Positions 49,932-59,983 of a DNA stretch of 64,000 bases are shown piece by piece (within the stretch, counting starts at the first letter, position 1; each line of letters begins with the position of its first letter). The DNA is from Fredinandcohnia humi (GTDB taxonomy: Bacteria > Bacillota > Bacilli > Bacillales > Bacillaceae_L): positions 313,240-377,239 of the forward strand of contig NZ_LMBW01000001.1 of the NCBI RefSeq assembly GCF_001439915.1, written 5' to 3'. The translations under genes were made by a program, and so were the position numbers. The notes beneath the pieces were generated by a model that saw only the letters and a list, made by a program, of their open reading frames with translations, searched no databases and was not told the origin of the DNA.

Positions 49932-49951
49932 AATAAAAGGGAGATGTTTGT

Positions 49952-50884
49952 ATGGGTGTAGGAATAATTGGAATCAATCGATTCGTACCAGAAAGAGTCG
50001 TAACAAACCAAGATCTTGAAAAAATTATAGACACATCAGATGAATGGATTCGGACAAGAACAGGAATAGAAGAACGTAGAATTGCCGATGATGATACAAA
50101 TACATCAGATATGGCATATGAGGCTGCACGTAAAGCAATTGAAGATGCAGGGATCACAGCTGAACAAATAGACCTGATCATCGTAGCAACAGTTACGCCT
50201 GACCATCCATTCCCATCTGTAGCATGCATGATTCAAGAACGACTAGGTGCAAAAAAAGCAGCTGCAATGGATATTGGTGCAGCATGTGCAGGATTTATGT
50301 ACGGAATCATCACAGGTAAACAATTCGTCGAAACGGGTACCTATAAGCACATATTAGTAGTAGGTGTTGAAAAACTTTCAAAAGTCGTTGACTGGAATGA
50401 CCGAAATACAGCCGTATTATTCGGGGACGGGGCTGGTGCAGTAGTCCTTGGTGAAGTTTCTGAAGGAAGAGGAATCCTTTCTTTTGAATTAGGTGCAGAC
50501 GGTACGGGTGCGAAACATCTTTACCAAGATGAACACATCATTATGAATGGTCGCGAGGTTTTCAAATTTGCAGTAAGACAAATGGGTGAATCAAGTATAC
50601 ATGTTATCGAGAAAGCAGGATTAAAACGAGAAGATGTCGATTACTTAATTCCACACCAGGCAAACATTCGAATTATGGAGGCTTCAAGGGAAAGACTTGA
50701 ACTACCAGTTGAAAAGATGTCGAAAACAGTCAATAAGTACGGAAACACATCTGCAGCCTCAATCCCAATTTCAATTGTTGAGGATATTGAAGCAGGAAAA
50801 ATTAAAGACGATGACGTAATAGTAATGGTAGGATTTGGTGGAGGATTAACTTGGGGTGCCATCTGTATCAAATGGGGTCGCTAA
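49952..50884 (+). CDS. fabH: 3-oxoacyl-ACP synthase III FabH
   Basis: A 310-residue KAS III. The catalytic triad is Cys in AACAGF (about residue 112), His in PHQANIRI (about 234) and Asn in [10 protein letters not shown] (about 264). It starts fatty acid synthesis by condensing acyl-CoA with malonyl-ACP; Bacillus enzymes favour branched primers. GGGAG precedes the ATG. It is first in the fabH-fabF pair (fabHA-fabF in B. subtilis), and FapR control is likely. Confidence 0.95.
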   Translation: MGVGIIGINRFVPERVVTNQDLEKIIDTSDEWIRTRTGIEERRIADDDTNTSDMAYEAARKAIEDAGITAEQIDLIIVATVTPDHPFPSVACMIQERLGAKKAAAMDIGAACAGFMYGIITGKQFVETGTYKHILVVGVEKLSKVVDWNDRNTAVLFGDGAGAVVLGEVSEGRGILSFELGADGTGAKHLYQDEHIIMNGREVFKFAVRQMGESSIHVIEKAGLKREDVDYLIPHQANIRIMEASRERLELPVEKMSKTVNKYGNTSAASIPISIVEDIEAGKIKDDDVIVMVGFGGGLTWGAICIKWGR

Positions 50885-50962
50885 GGAAGAATCTTTCCTT
50901 TGAAAACAATATGTATGCAATAAAGGATAGAAATTTTCAATGAGGTTGGAAGGAGAAAAATT

Positions 50963-52201
50963 ATGCAAAAGAAACGTGTAGTTGTTACTGGATTAGGCAC
51001 AGTTTCGCCACTAGGCAATGATGTGAAAACAACATGGGAAAACGCAAAAAACGGAGTCTCAGGTATCGGTCCATTAACAAGAGTTCAAATTGAAGGCTTA
51101 CCAGCAAAGGTAGCTGCGGAATTAAAGGATTTTAATCCTGAAAATTATATGGATAAAAAAGAAGTACGTCGTATGGACCGCTTCACGCAATATGCAATGG
51201 CTGCTTCTTTTATGGCTGTTGAAGATGCGAATCTAACCATTACGGATGAAATGGCGCCACGAGTTGGGGTCTGGATTGGTTCAGGTATTGGCGGTATGGA
51301 AACACATGAGGAACAGCACAAAATTTTCTTGGAAAAAGGCTATCGACGTGTAAGTCCATTTTATGTACCGATGATGATTCCTGATATGGCTGCAGGCCAA
51401 GTCTCCATCGCAATTGGGGCAAAAGGAATCAACACATGTACGGTTACAGCATGTGCGACAGGTACGAACTCCATTGGAGATGCTTTTAAAGTAATCCAGC
51501 GTGGCGATGCTGATGTGATGGTTACTGGAGGAACAGAAGCACCATTGACAAATATGTCATTTGCCGGTTTCGTTTCAGCAAGAGCATTGTCATTAAACCC
51601 GCATCCAAACACTGCAAGCCGTCCGTTTGATAAAAATCGTGATGGATTTGTAATGGGTGAGGGTGCTGGAATTCTTGTTCTAGAAGAACTTGAACATGCA
51701 TTAGCTCGCGGCGCACATATTTACGCAGAAATCATTGGCTATGGAGCAACTGGAGATGCCTACCATATTACTGCTCCAGCACCGGGCGGAGAAGGTGGAG
51801 CTCGCGCAATGCGACAAGCTATTGCAGATGCAGGGCTTTCTCCAAGTGATGTCGATTATATCAATGCACACGGAACAAGCACAGATTACAACGACAAGTT
51901 TGAAACGGCAGCAATCAAAGAAGTTTTCGGTGATCAAGCTTATAATGTAGCCATTAGTTCAACAAAATCAATGACAGGACATTTACTTGGAGCTGCAGGT
52001 GGTGTAGAAGCAATCTTCTCAATCCTTGCTATTCAAGAAGGAATCATCCCGCCGACGATTAATTACGAAACACCAGATCCAGAATGCGACTTAGACTACG
52101 TTCCAAATAAAGCAAGAGAACAGGAAGTCAATGTAGCCCTAAGTAACTCCCTTGGTTTCGGCGGACACAACGCAACCATTCTATTTAAAAAATATCAATG
52201 A
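50963..52201 (+). CDS. fabF: 3-oxoacyl-ACP synthase II FabF
   Basis: A 412-residue KAS II with catalytic Cys in [12 protein letters not shown] (about 163), His in [11 protein letters not shown] (about 303) and His in [13 protein letters not shown] (about 340). It elongates acyl-ACP chains and is the target of cerulenin. It is co-transcribed with fabH; AAGGAG stands before the ATG, and a terminator follows the stop. Confidence 0.95.
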   Translation: MQKKRVVVTGLGTVSPLGNDVKTTWENAKNGVSGIGPLTRVQIEGLPAKVAAELKDFNPENYMDKKEVRRMDRFTQYAMAASFMAVEDANLTITDEMAPRVGVWIGSGIGGMETHEEQHKIFLEKGYRRVSPFYVPMMIPDMAAGQVSIAIGAKGINTCTVTACATGTNSIGDAFKVIQRGDADVMVTGGTEAPLTNMSFAGFVSARALSLNPHPNTASRPFDKNRDGFVMGEGAGILVLEELEHALARGAHIYAEIIGYGATGDAYHITAPAPGGEGGARAMRQAIADAGLSPSDVDYINAHGTSTDYNDKFETAAIKEVFGDQAYNVAISSTKSMTGHLLGAAGGVEAIFSILAIQEGIIPPTINYETPDPECDLDYVPNKAREQEVNVALSNSLGFGGHNATILFKKYQ

Positions 52202-52208
52202 TAGCTAA

Positions 52209-52245
52209 GCAAAGAGTCGGGCCAAATGGTCTGGCTCTTTTTTCA
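52209..52245 (+). terminator. Terminator of fabH-fabF
   Basis: AAAGAGTCGGGCCA and GGTCTGGCTCTTT around AAT, followed by a T-run. Confidence 0.87.
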
Positions 52246-52289
52246 TTAAGCTTGAATACGATATATCATGTGCGAAAGGAAGTGAAGGA

Positions 52290-53054
52290 ATTGGGGTAAT
52301 ACGTACAGACCAATGGTTAAAATCACAAGCAAATCCAGTTAAGCTTTGTAAAAAACTAATAAGTTACTTTCCAATGGGCGCTACAGCCCCCGAAATTTAT
52401 GACTATTTAAAAATGCACGGAATGTATAGAACTACCTCTGAATCCATACTTGAAAAACTACCTAAAAACGTATGGTCAAAAGTACAAAAAGAATATGCTG
52501 TCTTGCAAAAAGAATGGAGTGGCCCACAGATTCCCATTTTCATTTTCCCAGCTGATGAAACAAACCCCAAAATCAAACGAGAATTTAATGGAAAATCCGG
52601 GCTTGCCTTTAAGGACAAATTATTTCTTTTTTTCTCATCACATAATACAGATTCAGAAATTAAAGCCGTTTTAACCCATGAATACAATCATGTCTGTCGA
52701 TTAAAAAAATACAAAAAAAATGAAGCCGAGTTTACGCTTTTAGATACAGTGATATTAGAAGGACTTGCAGAAAATGCAGTCCGTGAACAATGTGGGAGCA
52801 CCAATTTGGCGGGCTGGACGAAATATTACTCCGATGAGGAGCTCCAAAAAATAGTCCAACAACTCATCATCCCAAATCGAAATCTAAAAAGAAACGAAAG
52901 AAAGCATAGCGACCTATTATACGGAAAAAGATTCTACCCGACGATGGCAGGCTACTGTGCGGGCTATTATCTTGTTCGAAACTATTTGGAATCCAACAAC
53001 CAACAAACGAAAACCATCCTAGGAATGGATTCAAGGGAGTTTGTGAAAGAGTAA
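52290..53054 (+). CDS. yjaZ: YjaZ-like DUF2268 putative zinc protease
   Basis: The family motif HEYNH (about residue 130) with the downstream LEGLAENAVRE segment marks the DUF2268 putative zinc-dependent protease family; B. subtilis YjaZ has about 260 residues. The first ordinary start is ATG 52374, which would lose 28 residues. The frame stays open upstream to give GVIRTDQWLKSQANP, which looks like genuine protein. The only start-like codon behind the AAGGAAGTGAAGGA site is ATT at 52290, giving 254 residues. ATT starts are rare (infC is the known case), so this start is tentative. It is followed by a terminator and the tandem repeat array. Confidence 0.75.
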   Translation: MGVIRTDQWLKSQANPVKLCKKLISYFPMGATAPEIYDYLKMHGMYRTTSESILEKLPKNVWSKVQKEYAVLQKEWSGPQIPIFIFPADETNPKIKREFNGKSGLAFKDKLFLFFSSHNTDSEIKAVLTHEYNHVCRLKKYKKNEAEFTLLDTVILEGLAENAVREQCGSTNLAGWTKYYSDEELQKIVQQLIIPNRNLKRNERKHSDLLYGKRFYPTMAGYCAGYYLVRNYLESNNQQTKTILGMDSREFVKE

Positions 53055-53064
53055 CTTTGACTTT

Positions 53065-53100
53065 TAACCGCAGGAAGGGGAGGTGCCTGTGGTTTTTTGT
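53065..53100 (+). terminator. Terminator of yjaZ
   Basis: AACCGCAGG and CCTGTGGTT around a loop of about 11 bases, followed by TTTTGTTTTT. Confidence 0.8.
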
Positions 53101-53137
53101 TTTTGATATTGGATGTTGTTTTCTTAATGGATTTGAC

Positions 53138-53890
53138 GGTCACCAATCACCTAAAAAGAGGAAAATGGTGACCGCCAAAACGAAAGCAATGGTCACTATT
53201 CTCCTAAAAAGAGGAAAATAGTGACCCTCAAAATGAAAGCGACGGTCACCAATCTCCTAAAAAGAGGAAAATGGTGACCGTCAAAACGAAAGCAATGGTC
53301 ACCAATCGCCTAAAAAGAGGAAAGTGGTGACCGTCAAAACGAAAGCAATGGTCACCAACCTCCTAAAAAGAGGAAAATGGTGACCGTCAAAACGAAAGCA
53401 ATGGTCACCAATCACCTAAAAAGAGGAAAATGGTGACCGTCAAAACGAAAGCAATGGTCACCAACCTCCTGAAAAGAGGAAAATAGTGCCCGTCAAAATG
53501 AAAGCGATGGTCACCAATCGCCTAAAAAGAGGAAAATGGTGACCGTCAAAACGAAAGCAATGGTCACTATTCTCCTAAAAAGAGGAAAATAGTGCCCCTC
53601 AAAACGAAAGCGACGGTCGCCAATCTCCTAAAAAGAGGGAAATGGTGACCGTCAAAACGAAAGCAATGGTCACCAATCACCTAAAAAGAGGAAAATAGTG
53701 CCCCTCAAAATGAAAGCGACGGTCGCCAACCTCCTAAAAAGAGGGAAATGGTGACCGTCAAACGAAAGCAATGGTCACCAATCTCCTAAAAAGAGAAAAA
53801 TGGTGACCGTCAAAACGAAAGCAATGGTCACTATTCTCCTAAAAAGAGAAAATGGCGCCCTCCAAAACAAAAATATGAGCCCCCAATCTC
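53138..53890. repeat. Tandem array of a 53-bp repeat, 14 copies plus a degenerate one
   Basis: Units begin GGTCACCAAT(C/T)(A/G/T)CC, continue with TAAAAAGAGGAAAATGG and end TGACCGTCAAAACGAAAGCAAT; starts fall at 53138, 53191 and so on. The period is not a multiple of three, and all frames break, so it is not coding. Each unit can fold: GGTCACCA at its start pairs with TGGTGACC after the A-rich centre. In the units at 53191 and the ninth position, the left arm reads GGTCACTATT and the right arm changes to match (AATAGTG). Single-base deletions and a CCC for ACC change accumulate to the right. There are no unique spacers, so this is not CRISPR. The array fills the space between the convergent ends of yjaZ and the NERD gene. 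Confidence 0.9.
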
Positions 53891-53938
53891 CTATAATCAG
53901 GAGACTGGAAATCCCCTCTGAAATTTTGAACATAAAAA

Positions 53939-54847
53939 TCACTCAAAGTATGATGAATTACCTAAATGGAGATGCTTATAATTTTCTTGAAGCACCTTCC
54001 TGATTGTTTTCTGTCTATTTATAACCTTACACCATTCATAAATGGCACTTGTTGTAATCTTTTTGTCTGGAAATAATAGTGAAAACTCTTTTACACTCCT
54101 TAAAATAGCAGATTCCTTATTCTCAACGAAATTGCAGTTTACACTTGTCAAGTGTTGATGATCGCTACTCACCATAAACCCGTTGCCACACCGCACACAC
54201 AAAATCCCCTTCACCATCTTATCGTAGCTATATTCCGGCACTATTGAATATGGCGAGTCCTTAATATGTGACGCCAAAAGCTTATTTGCCAGTCCATGGT
54301 GTTTCCCGATCAATCTCGAAGGTTGAGTATTTAATTGTTTAATAAAGCGCTCAAGTTGTGATGGAAAAATAATCGGTAGTTCGGGAGAAGCATTATAGAG
54401 GTAAAATTCTGGATTGATGAATACGAGGTGGCCCTCTACTGCAAAGTTCATTCGGTGGTATTGGAGGAATTGCCGAAAGAGAGAGACACTCCGGGATAGT
54501 TGGTTAAGCGGGTTTTTTATCTCCCTCCCAGAAAGGAGCCTTAAACAATCTCCATCTAGCAAATAATCCCCTTCATAATTTTTTACTTCAAAAATATGAA
54601 TTTTGGGTTGAGTAATCAGGAGGGAATCAATTTGATAATGGGTATTGTTTGTTTCTAGTAGCAGGTCATTGATAAAGAGGTAATCGAGGGCGAGTTTGAT
54701 CATGCGTTTATCGAACATTTTTTCTCCAATAAAACCCTTTTCAAGTGAAATGATTTGATTCTCCGTTTTCTCGGAAACTTTGGTTCGGGCTCGGACAGAT
54801 TTTAAAAGTATCAATTCATCCGGAACCGTACGAGATTTAATAATCAA
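53939..54847 (-). CDS. NERD-domain protein (nuclease-related)
   Basis: A 302-residue protein. The NERD domain covers about residues 35-150. GFIGEKMFD precedes a PD-(D/E)xK-like core: Asp in YQIDSLLI and E-x-K in IFEVKNYEGDYL. A CxxC (CVRCGNGF) near residue 218 and a helical tail (SAIYEWCKVINRQKTIRKVL) follow. The catalytic-type residues are present, so DNA or RNA cleavage is possible; the family has no single proven role. Stand-alone NERD proteins are frequent in Bacillus. It is monocistronic, reading toward the tandem repeat array. Confidence 0.8.
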   Translation of the reverse strand: MIIKSRTVPDELILLKSVRARTKVSEKTENQIISLEKGFIGEKMFDKRMIKLALDYLFINDLLLETNNTHYQIDSLLITQPKIHIFEVKNYEGDYLLDGDCLRLLSGREIKNPLNQLSRSVSLFRQFLQYHRMNFAVEGHLVFINPEFYLYNASPELPIIFPSQLERFIKQLNTQPSRLIGKHHGLANKLLASHIKDSPYSIVPEYSYDKMVKGILCVRCGNGFMVSSDHQHLTSVNCNFVENKESAILRSVKEFSLLFPDKKITTSAIYEWCKVINRQKTIRKVLQENYKHLHLGNSSYFE

Positions 54848-55065
54848 AACAACACTTCCTTTCGTAGATTCAAGAACATTTTAAATCTTTCCTCTCATAT
54901 TTACAATCGATATTTTCCATAAGTTGTAAATACAATCTATTGGAAAATTCAAATATAATATATTTTTATAATATATTAGAATAATTTGAGTTAATAGAAA
55001 AGTAATCACAAACCCTTATTCTACAACGTTATAACCAATTGTTACTTTAAATTTAAAAAATTGTC

Positions 55066-55094
55066 TTGCAATTATAATATTATAGTAATAAAAT
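55066..55094 (+). promoter_or_regulatory. Promoter of the app operon
   Basis: TTGCAA (55066-55071), 17 bases, TAAAAT (55089-55094). The surrounding AT-rich sequence resembles that in front of the second ABC operon (61186-61214), sharing AAAAATTG, then TAATAAAATTTA. Confidence 0.65.
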
Positions 55095-55143
55095 TTATTT
55101 ACATAATAATTGTGGCTAATTTAGAAGAATTTGAGGTGTTTTT

Positions 55144-56157
55144 ATGCAACAGCTAAATAATGGGACACCTTTGCTAGAAGTAAAGGGATTAAAAACAGGC
55201 TTTAATATAGATGGAGAAATCTATCATGCAGTGGATGGTGTTTCTTTTGAAGTTAAACCGCGTCAAATTGTCGGAATTGTTGGTGAATCCGGCTGCGGAA
55301 AAAGTGTAATGTCAATGTCTGTAATGAAACTATTACCGGTAGGAATCGGAGAAATTACGGACGGAGAAGTTATTTTTCAAGGAAATAATATTGAAAATCT
55401 ATCAGAAACTGAAATGAATAAAATCCGTGGAAAAGATATTTCAATGATCTTCCAGGAACCGATGACGGCCCTTAATCCGGTTTTCACAATTGGGTTCCAG
55501 TTAGATGAGGTTCTATTAAACCATCAAAATATTTCAAAGCAAAGGGCAAGAGAGATTAGTGTTGAACTTCTAACTCAAGTGGGGATTTCTCGACCTGACA
55601 GTATAGTAGATGAATATCCTCACCAACTTTCTGGCGGGATGAGACAACGTGTAATGATTGCAATGGCAATTGCATGTCAGCCAAAACTATTAATTGCGGA
55701 CGAACCTACAACGGCTCTTGATGTTACAGTTCAAGCCCAAATACTGGAACTTCTGAAAACCATTCAAGAAAAGAATGATATGTCAGTCATTTTAATTACG
55801 CATGATCTTGGTGTAGTTGCAGAGATGTGTGATGAAGTAATCGTAATGTACGCGGGTAAAGTTGTTGAAAAAACGGATGTTGATACACTTTTCTACAATC
55901 CAAAGCATCCATATACAAAACTCTTAATGGAATCTATTCCAAAGCTTCATGAGGAAGTTGAAACTTTGGGATCGATTGATGGAATTGTACCTTCCTTAAA
56001 AAATATGCCTAAAGTTGGTTGCCGATTTGCGGATCGTTGCCCAGCTGCAATGCCAGAATGTAAGACGATTACACCGGTATTAGCGGAGGTAGAGGATGGA
56101 CATGATGTTTCCTGTCTGTTGTATAAGAGTAGTCGACCTGTAGAAGAGGTGAAATAA
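55144..56157 (+). CDS. appD: Oligopeptide ABC transporter ATPase AppD
   Basis: A 337-residue ATPase with Walker A GESGCGKS (about residue 49), signature LSGGMRQRV (about 166), Walker B LLIADEPTTALD, the H-loop in LITHDLG, and the C-terminal oligopeptide-ATPase extension with the Cys motif (CRFADRCP, near 298) that binds an Fe-S cluster in related transporters. It powers uptake of peptides together with AppF, AppB and AppC. It is first in appD-appF-appA-appB-appC, as in B. subtilis. Confidence 0.92.
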   Translation: MQQLNNGTPLLEVKGLKTGFNIDGEIYHAVDGVSFEVKPRQIVGIVGESGCGKSVMSMSVMKLLPVGIGEITDGEVIFQGNNIENLSETEMNKIRGKDISMIFQEPMTALNPVFTIGFQLDEVLLNHQNISKQRAREISVELLTQVGISRPDSIVDEYPHQLSGGMRQRVMIAMAIACQPKLLIADEPTTALDVTVQAQILELLKTIQEKNDMSVILITHDLGVVAEMCDEVIVMYAGKVVEKTDVDTLFYNPKHPYTKLLMESIPKLHEEVETLGSIDGIVPSLKNMPKVGCRFADRCPAAMPECKTITPVLAEVEDGHDVSCLLYKSSRPVEEVK

Positions 56158-56159
56158 TA

Positions 56160-57152
56160 ATGGCTAATCAAACATTAGAGAAAACAGATAATCTTATATT
56201 AGAAGTTAAAAACCTTAAAACCTACTATCCTATTAAGGGCGGGTTTATGAGGAAAACAATTGGAAATGTAAAAGCAGTTGATGGTGTTTCATTTGAAATT
56301 AAAGAAGGGGAAACATTAGGTCTTGTTGGTGAATCAGGATGTGGAAAATCTACCACAGGAAGAACCATTCTTCGCTTGCTTGAACCAACAGATGGTCAGA
56401 TCCTTTTAGATGGCAAGGACATCACGAAACTAAAAGGGAAACATTTGCGAGAAATCAGAAAAGATTTCCAAATGGTTTTTCAGGACCCTTATGCTTCATT
56501 AAATCCCAAGCAAATGGTTGGTGATATCGTAGCAGAGCCAATCATGAACTACACGGGAAAATCATTAAAATCATTAAAAGATGAAGTAATAGACTTGTTA
56601 AAAAAAGTTGGACTTCCTGAGGATGCATTTTATAAATACGCTCATGAGTTCTCCGGGGGGCAACGTCAAAGAATTGGAATTGCGCGTGCGTTAGCACTTA
56701 AGCCAAAACTGATTATCGCAGATGAACCTGTTTCAGCGCTCGATGTTTCGGTTCAATCCCAAGTATTAAACTTATTAAAAGAATTACAAGATGAGTTCGG
56801 ATTAACTTTTCTCTTCATTGCCCATGATCTGAGTGTTGTAAAACACATGAGTGACAGGATTGGAGTTATGTATCTTGGTGGCATTGTTGAAATTTCGGAT
56901 AAGGATGATTTATATGCTGAACCACTTCATCCTTATACACAGGCCTTGATTTCTGCTATTCCTGAGCCAGATCCAAGAAAGAAAAAAGAAAGAATTGTTC
57001 TTCAAGGTGATGTGCCAAGTCCAGCGAATCCGCCAAGTGGTTGCCCATTCCATCCAAGATGTCCAATGGCAATGGAGGAATGTTCGAGAGTTAAACCACA
57101 ATTAAAGGAGGTGAAGACAGGACATAAGGTAGCTTGTCATTTACACAAATAA
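56160..57152 (+). CDS. appF: Oligopeptide ABC transporter ATPase AppF
   Basis: A 330-residue second ATPase with Walker [10 protein letters not shown], signature FSGGQRQRI and Walker [13 protein letters not shown], followed by the C-terminal Cys segment ([14 protein letters not shown]). It starts two bases after appD, with GAGGTG inside the appD end. It forms the heterodimer with AppD. Confidence 0.92.
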   Translation: MANQTLEKTDNLILEVKNLKTYYPIKGGFMRKTIGNVKAVDGVSFEIKEGETLGLVGESGCGKSTTGRTILRLLEPTDGQILLDGKDITKLKGKHLREIRKDFQMVFQDPYASLNPKQMVGDIVAEPIMNYTGKSLKSLKDEVIDLLKKVGLPEDAFYKYAHEFSGGQRQRIGIARALALKPKLIIADEPVSALDVSVQSQVLNLLKELQDEFGLTFLFIAHDLSVVKHMSDRIGVMYLGGIVEISDKDDLYAEPLHPYTQALISAIPEPDPRKKKERIVLQGDVPSPANPPSGCPFHPRCPMAMEECSRVKPQLKEVKTGHKVACHLHK

Positions 57153-57204
57153 TTGGCAGCAAAATTTCAAAACATACATCAAAAATTTAAGGGGGAAAAC
57201 CTAC

Positions 57205-58920
57205 ATGAAGAAGTCAGCATTATGGTCCATCGTACTTTTGCTAGTGATGTCATTATTTCTAGCGGCTTGCGGTGGTAATGAAAAATCAGCTGAAAAAGAA
57301 AAAGAAAACACAGGTTCAGAAACAACAGAACCAAAAGAAGGCGGTAAAATTACACTAGCTGTTACTCAAGCTCCAGAAGGTGTTTTTGAAACTGCTTATT
57401 ATAGAAGTGTAGTAGATGCTCAAATCTTAAGTTTTACTGTGGATAGCATTTACACTGTAAATGACGATTTAGAATATGAACCAAACCTTGCATCATGGGA
57501 AATCAGTGATGACAAATTAACGTATACTTTCAAATTTAAAGAAGGCGTTAAATGGCATAACGGTGAAGAACTAACAGCTGAGGACTATGCGTTTGCTTTA
57601 GAAACAATCGCAGATCCTGATTATGATGGTTCTCGTTTCAATTATGTTCAAGAAATCAAAGGTGCTACCGAGAAAAAAGAAGGTAAAGCGGACCATATCG
57701 AAGGTGTAGAAGTAATTGATAAATATACAGTTGCAGTTACTTTTAAAGAAGTAAAAATTAACAACTTAGAAAACCTTTGGTCAGATCCAATGCCTAAAAA
57801 ACACTACGAAGGTGTTCCTGTTGCAGAACTTGGAGAATCTGATCAAGTTCGTGTAAATCCAGTAGGTCTTGGTGCATTCAAAGTGAAAAAAGTTGTACCT
57901 GGTGAATATGTAGAATTAGAGCGTTTTGATGATTATTGGCAAGGTAAGCCACTTCTTGATGGAGTAGTTATCAAAGTTATTGATCCTTCATTAGCAAACG
58001 GTGCACTCCAAAATAGTGAAGTAGACATTATGGAGATTGCTCCAGCAACAGTTAAAGAAATTGAAAAGATGGACCATGTTCGTCTAGAAGAAGCTACAGG
58101 AACTGTATACTCATATATCGGTTTACGTTTTGGTCACCGTGATCAAGCTACACGTACTAACATAGCTGATTATGGTAAGTTTGAGTCTAAAGAATTACGT
58201 CAGGCTTTATTAACTGCAATTGATCGTCAAGCAATGATTGATGGTTTCTTAGCTGGAAAAGGTAAAGTATTTAACACTGTTATCCCTTCTGCATTCTGGA
58301 TGGCGGCTGCTGATGCTGATCTTAACCAATACGAATTTAGCACAAAAAAGGCAGAAGAATTATTAGCTTCAGCAGGGTTTAAAGATGTCGATGGTGACGG
58401 ATTTGTAGAAGATCCAGAAGGTAAGCCATTCTCTATCAAATTTGGTCACTATGCAGGTAATGCAACATTTGAAGGTCGTTCACAGGCTATAATTCAAAGC
58501 TGGAATGACATCGGCGTGAAAACTGAATTAGCAACTGGAAGTCTAATTGAGTTCAACCTTTACAACGAAATGAAAGATAACGATGATGTAGAATTAGAAG
58601 CATTCTTCGGTTCTTGGGGAACAGGTTCTGACCCAGACCCATCTGGTCTATGGGCTAACGATGCTGAGTGGAACTATGGTCGTTGGGTAAATGAAGATAA
58701 CCAAAGACTTCTTGATGAAGGTTTAAGTGAAAAAGCATTTGATAAGGAATATCGTGGACAAGTATATACTGAGTGGCAAAAATTGTTCAACGAAGAATTA
58801 CCAGCTCTACCATTATGGGAAAACATGAACCTTTATGGAATTAACAAACGCCTTCAAGGTGTACATGTAAACGCAGTTGGTTTCCAAGATGATGTTCATA
58901 AGTGGTATGTAACAGACTGA
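57205..58920 (+). CDS. appA: Oligopeptide-binding lipoprotein AppA
   Basis: A 571-residue extracellular substrate-binding protein. The signal ends in the lipobox LAAC (Cys about 22), followed by a Glu/Lys/Thr-rich linker and an SBP_bac_5 domain with GVKWHNGEELTAEDYAFALE and LTAIDRQAMIDGF. It captures peptides for the permease. A hairpin behind its stop may raise its level over the permeases. AAGGGGG stands before the ATG. Confidence 0.9.
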   Translation: MKKSALWSIVLLLVMSLFLAACGGNEKSAEKEKENTGSETTEPKEGGKITLAVTQAPEGVFETAYYRSVVDAQILSFTVDSIYTVNDDLEYEPNLASWEISDDKLTYTFKFKEGVKWHNGEELTAEDYAFALETIADPDYDGSRFNYVQEIKGATEKKEGKADHIEGVEVIDKYTVAVTFKEVKINNLENLWSDPMPKKHYEGVPVAELGESDQVRVNPVGLGAFKVKKVVPGEYVELERFDDYWQGKPLLDGVVIKVIDPSLANGALQNSEVDIMEIAPATVKEIEKMDHVRLEEATGTVYSYIGLRFGHRDQATRTNIADYGKFESKELRQALLTAIDRQAMIDGFLAGKGKVFNTVIPSAFWMAAADADLNQYEFSTKKAEELLASAGFKDVDGDGFVEDPEGKPFSIKFGHYAGNATFEGRSQAIIQSWNDIGVKTELATGSLIEFNLYNEMKDNDDVELEAFFGSWGTGSDPDPSGLWANDAEWNYGRWVNEDNQRLLDEGLSEKAFDKEYRGQVYTEWQKLFNEELPALPLWENMNLYGINKRLQGVHVNAVGFQDDVHKWYVTD

Positions 58921-58931
58921 TTTTAGCAGGA

Positions 58932-58965
58932 GTCAAAAAGTCGACATTTGGTCGGCTTTTTGAAC
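58932..58965 (+). terminator. Intercistronic hairpin between appA and appB
   Basis: GTCAAAAAGTCGAC pairs with GTCGGCTTTTTGAAC around ATTTG. There is no long T-run after it, so it more likely stabilises the appA message or partly attenuates than fully terminates. Confidence 0.7.
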
Positions 58966-59005
58966 CTATTTTAGAAAGAAATTTTTAGGATAAGGAGAAA
59001 TTAAC

Positions 59006-59971
59006 ATGCTCCAATACTCAATTCGGAGAATACTTGGCATGATTCCATTATTACTCCTTGCCTCCATTGTGGTATTTTCCTTGGCGAAAGTAATGCCGGG
59101 TGACCCATTTGGGGGAGAAATTGATCCATCCAATACAGACCCGAAATACATTGAAGAAATGCGGGAAAAATTGGGCTACAATGACCCAATACCTGTACAG
59201 TATTGGAGATGGGTAACTGATTTTGTCCAAGGGGATTTTGGTAAATCTACAACACATAAAATGGATGTTTCTAAGCTAATTGCCCAGAAGGTTCCAAATA
59301 CATTATTTCTAGCAATTGTTTCATTGTTTTTCACTTACATTTTTTCATTCTTTATGGGAATGTATTCTGGACGAAAACCGTATAAACTTGGAGATAATCT
59401 TATTGCAGGTTATAACTATATAGGATTAGCTGTTCCTTCGTTTGTTGCGGGGATTGTGGCAATCTATTTCTTTTCGTTTCAGCTTGGTTGGTTCCCATTC
59501 AGCGGATCAATTGAAGTTGGGCTTGATGAAGGAACGTTTGGATATTATGTAAGTAAATTTCATCATGTTTTGTTACCAGCGCTCGTATTAGGATTAATGG
59601 GTACTGCATCATACACTCAATTTTTACGAAATGACATTATCGAAAATAGTCGCAAAGACTTTGTAAGAACAGCAAGAGCGAAAGGTACAAAGGAATCAAC
59701 GATTTATAATAAGCATATTTTACGAAATTCTATTATTCCGTTAGTAACATTTTTAGGATTTGATATTGCAACTTTAATAGGTGGAGCGGTTATAACCGAA
59801 ACTATTTTCACATACCCGGGAATCGGACAACTTTTCTTAGACTCCGTTAACACAAGGGATTATGCTGTAATGATGACGATCACAATGTTACTTTCATTTC
59901 TAACACTTTTCGGAAATCTTATTGCAGATTTGCTTTATGGTATCGTAGATCCGCGGATTCGATTGGATTAA
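59006..59971 (+). CDS. appB: Oligopeptide ABC permease AppB
   Basis: A 321-residue permease with six helices. The first helix (LGMIPLLLLASIVVFSLAKVMPGDP) is typical of DppB/OppB. The EAA loop reads DFVRTARAKGTKESTIYNKHILRNSIIP (about residue 215) and contacts the ATPases. AAGGAG precedes the ATG, and appC follows 12 bases later. Confidence 0.92.
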   Translation: MLQYSIRRILGMIPLLLLASIVVFSLAKVMPGDPFGGEIDPSNTDPKYIEEMREKLGYNDPIPVQYWRWVTDFVQGDFGKSTTHKMDVSKLIAQKVPNTLFLAIVSLFFTYIFSFFMGMYSGRKPYKLGDNLIAGYNYIGLAVPSFVAGIVAIYFFSFQLGWFPFSGSIEVGLDEGTFGYYVSKFHHVLLPALVLGLMGTASYTQFLRNDIIENSRKDFVRTARAKGTKESTIYNKHILRNSIIPLVTFLGFDIATLIGGAVITETIFTYPGIGQLFLDSVNTRDYAVMMTITMLLSFLTLFGNLIADLLYGIVDPRIRLD

Positions 59972-59983
59972 GGAGGAGAATAA

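Noticed and set aside
53138-53890. CRISPR array
   Set aside because: The whole 53-bp unit is repeated; there are no unique spacers between constant repeats and no cas genes nearby.
53800-54003. Short open frame reading MVTVKTKAMVTILLK
   Set aside because: It is a readthrough of the tandem repeat; the period of 53 shifts frame each unit and no ribosome-binding site is present.
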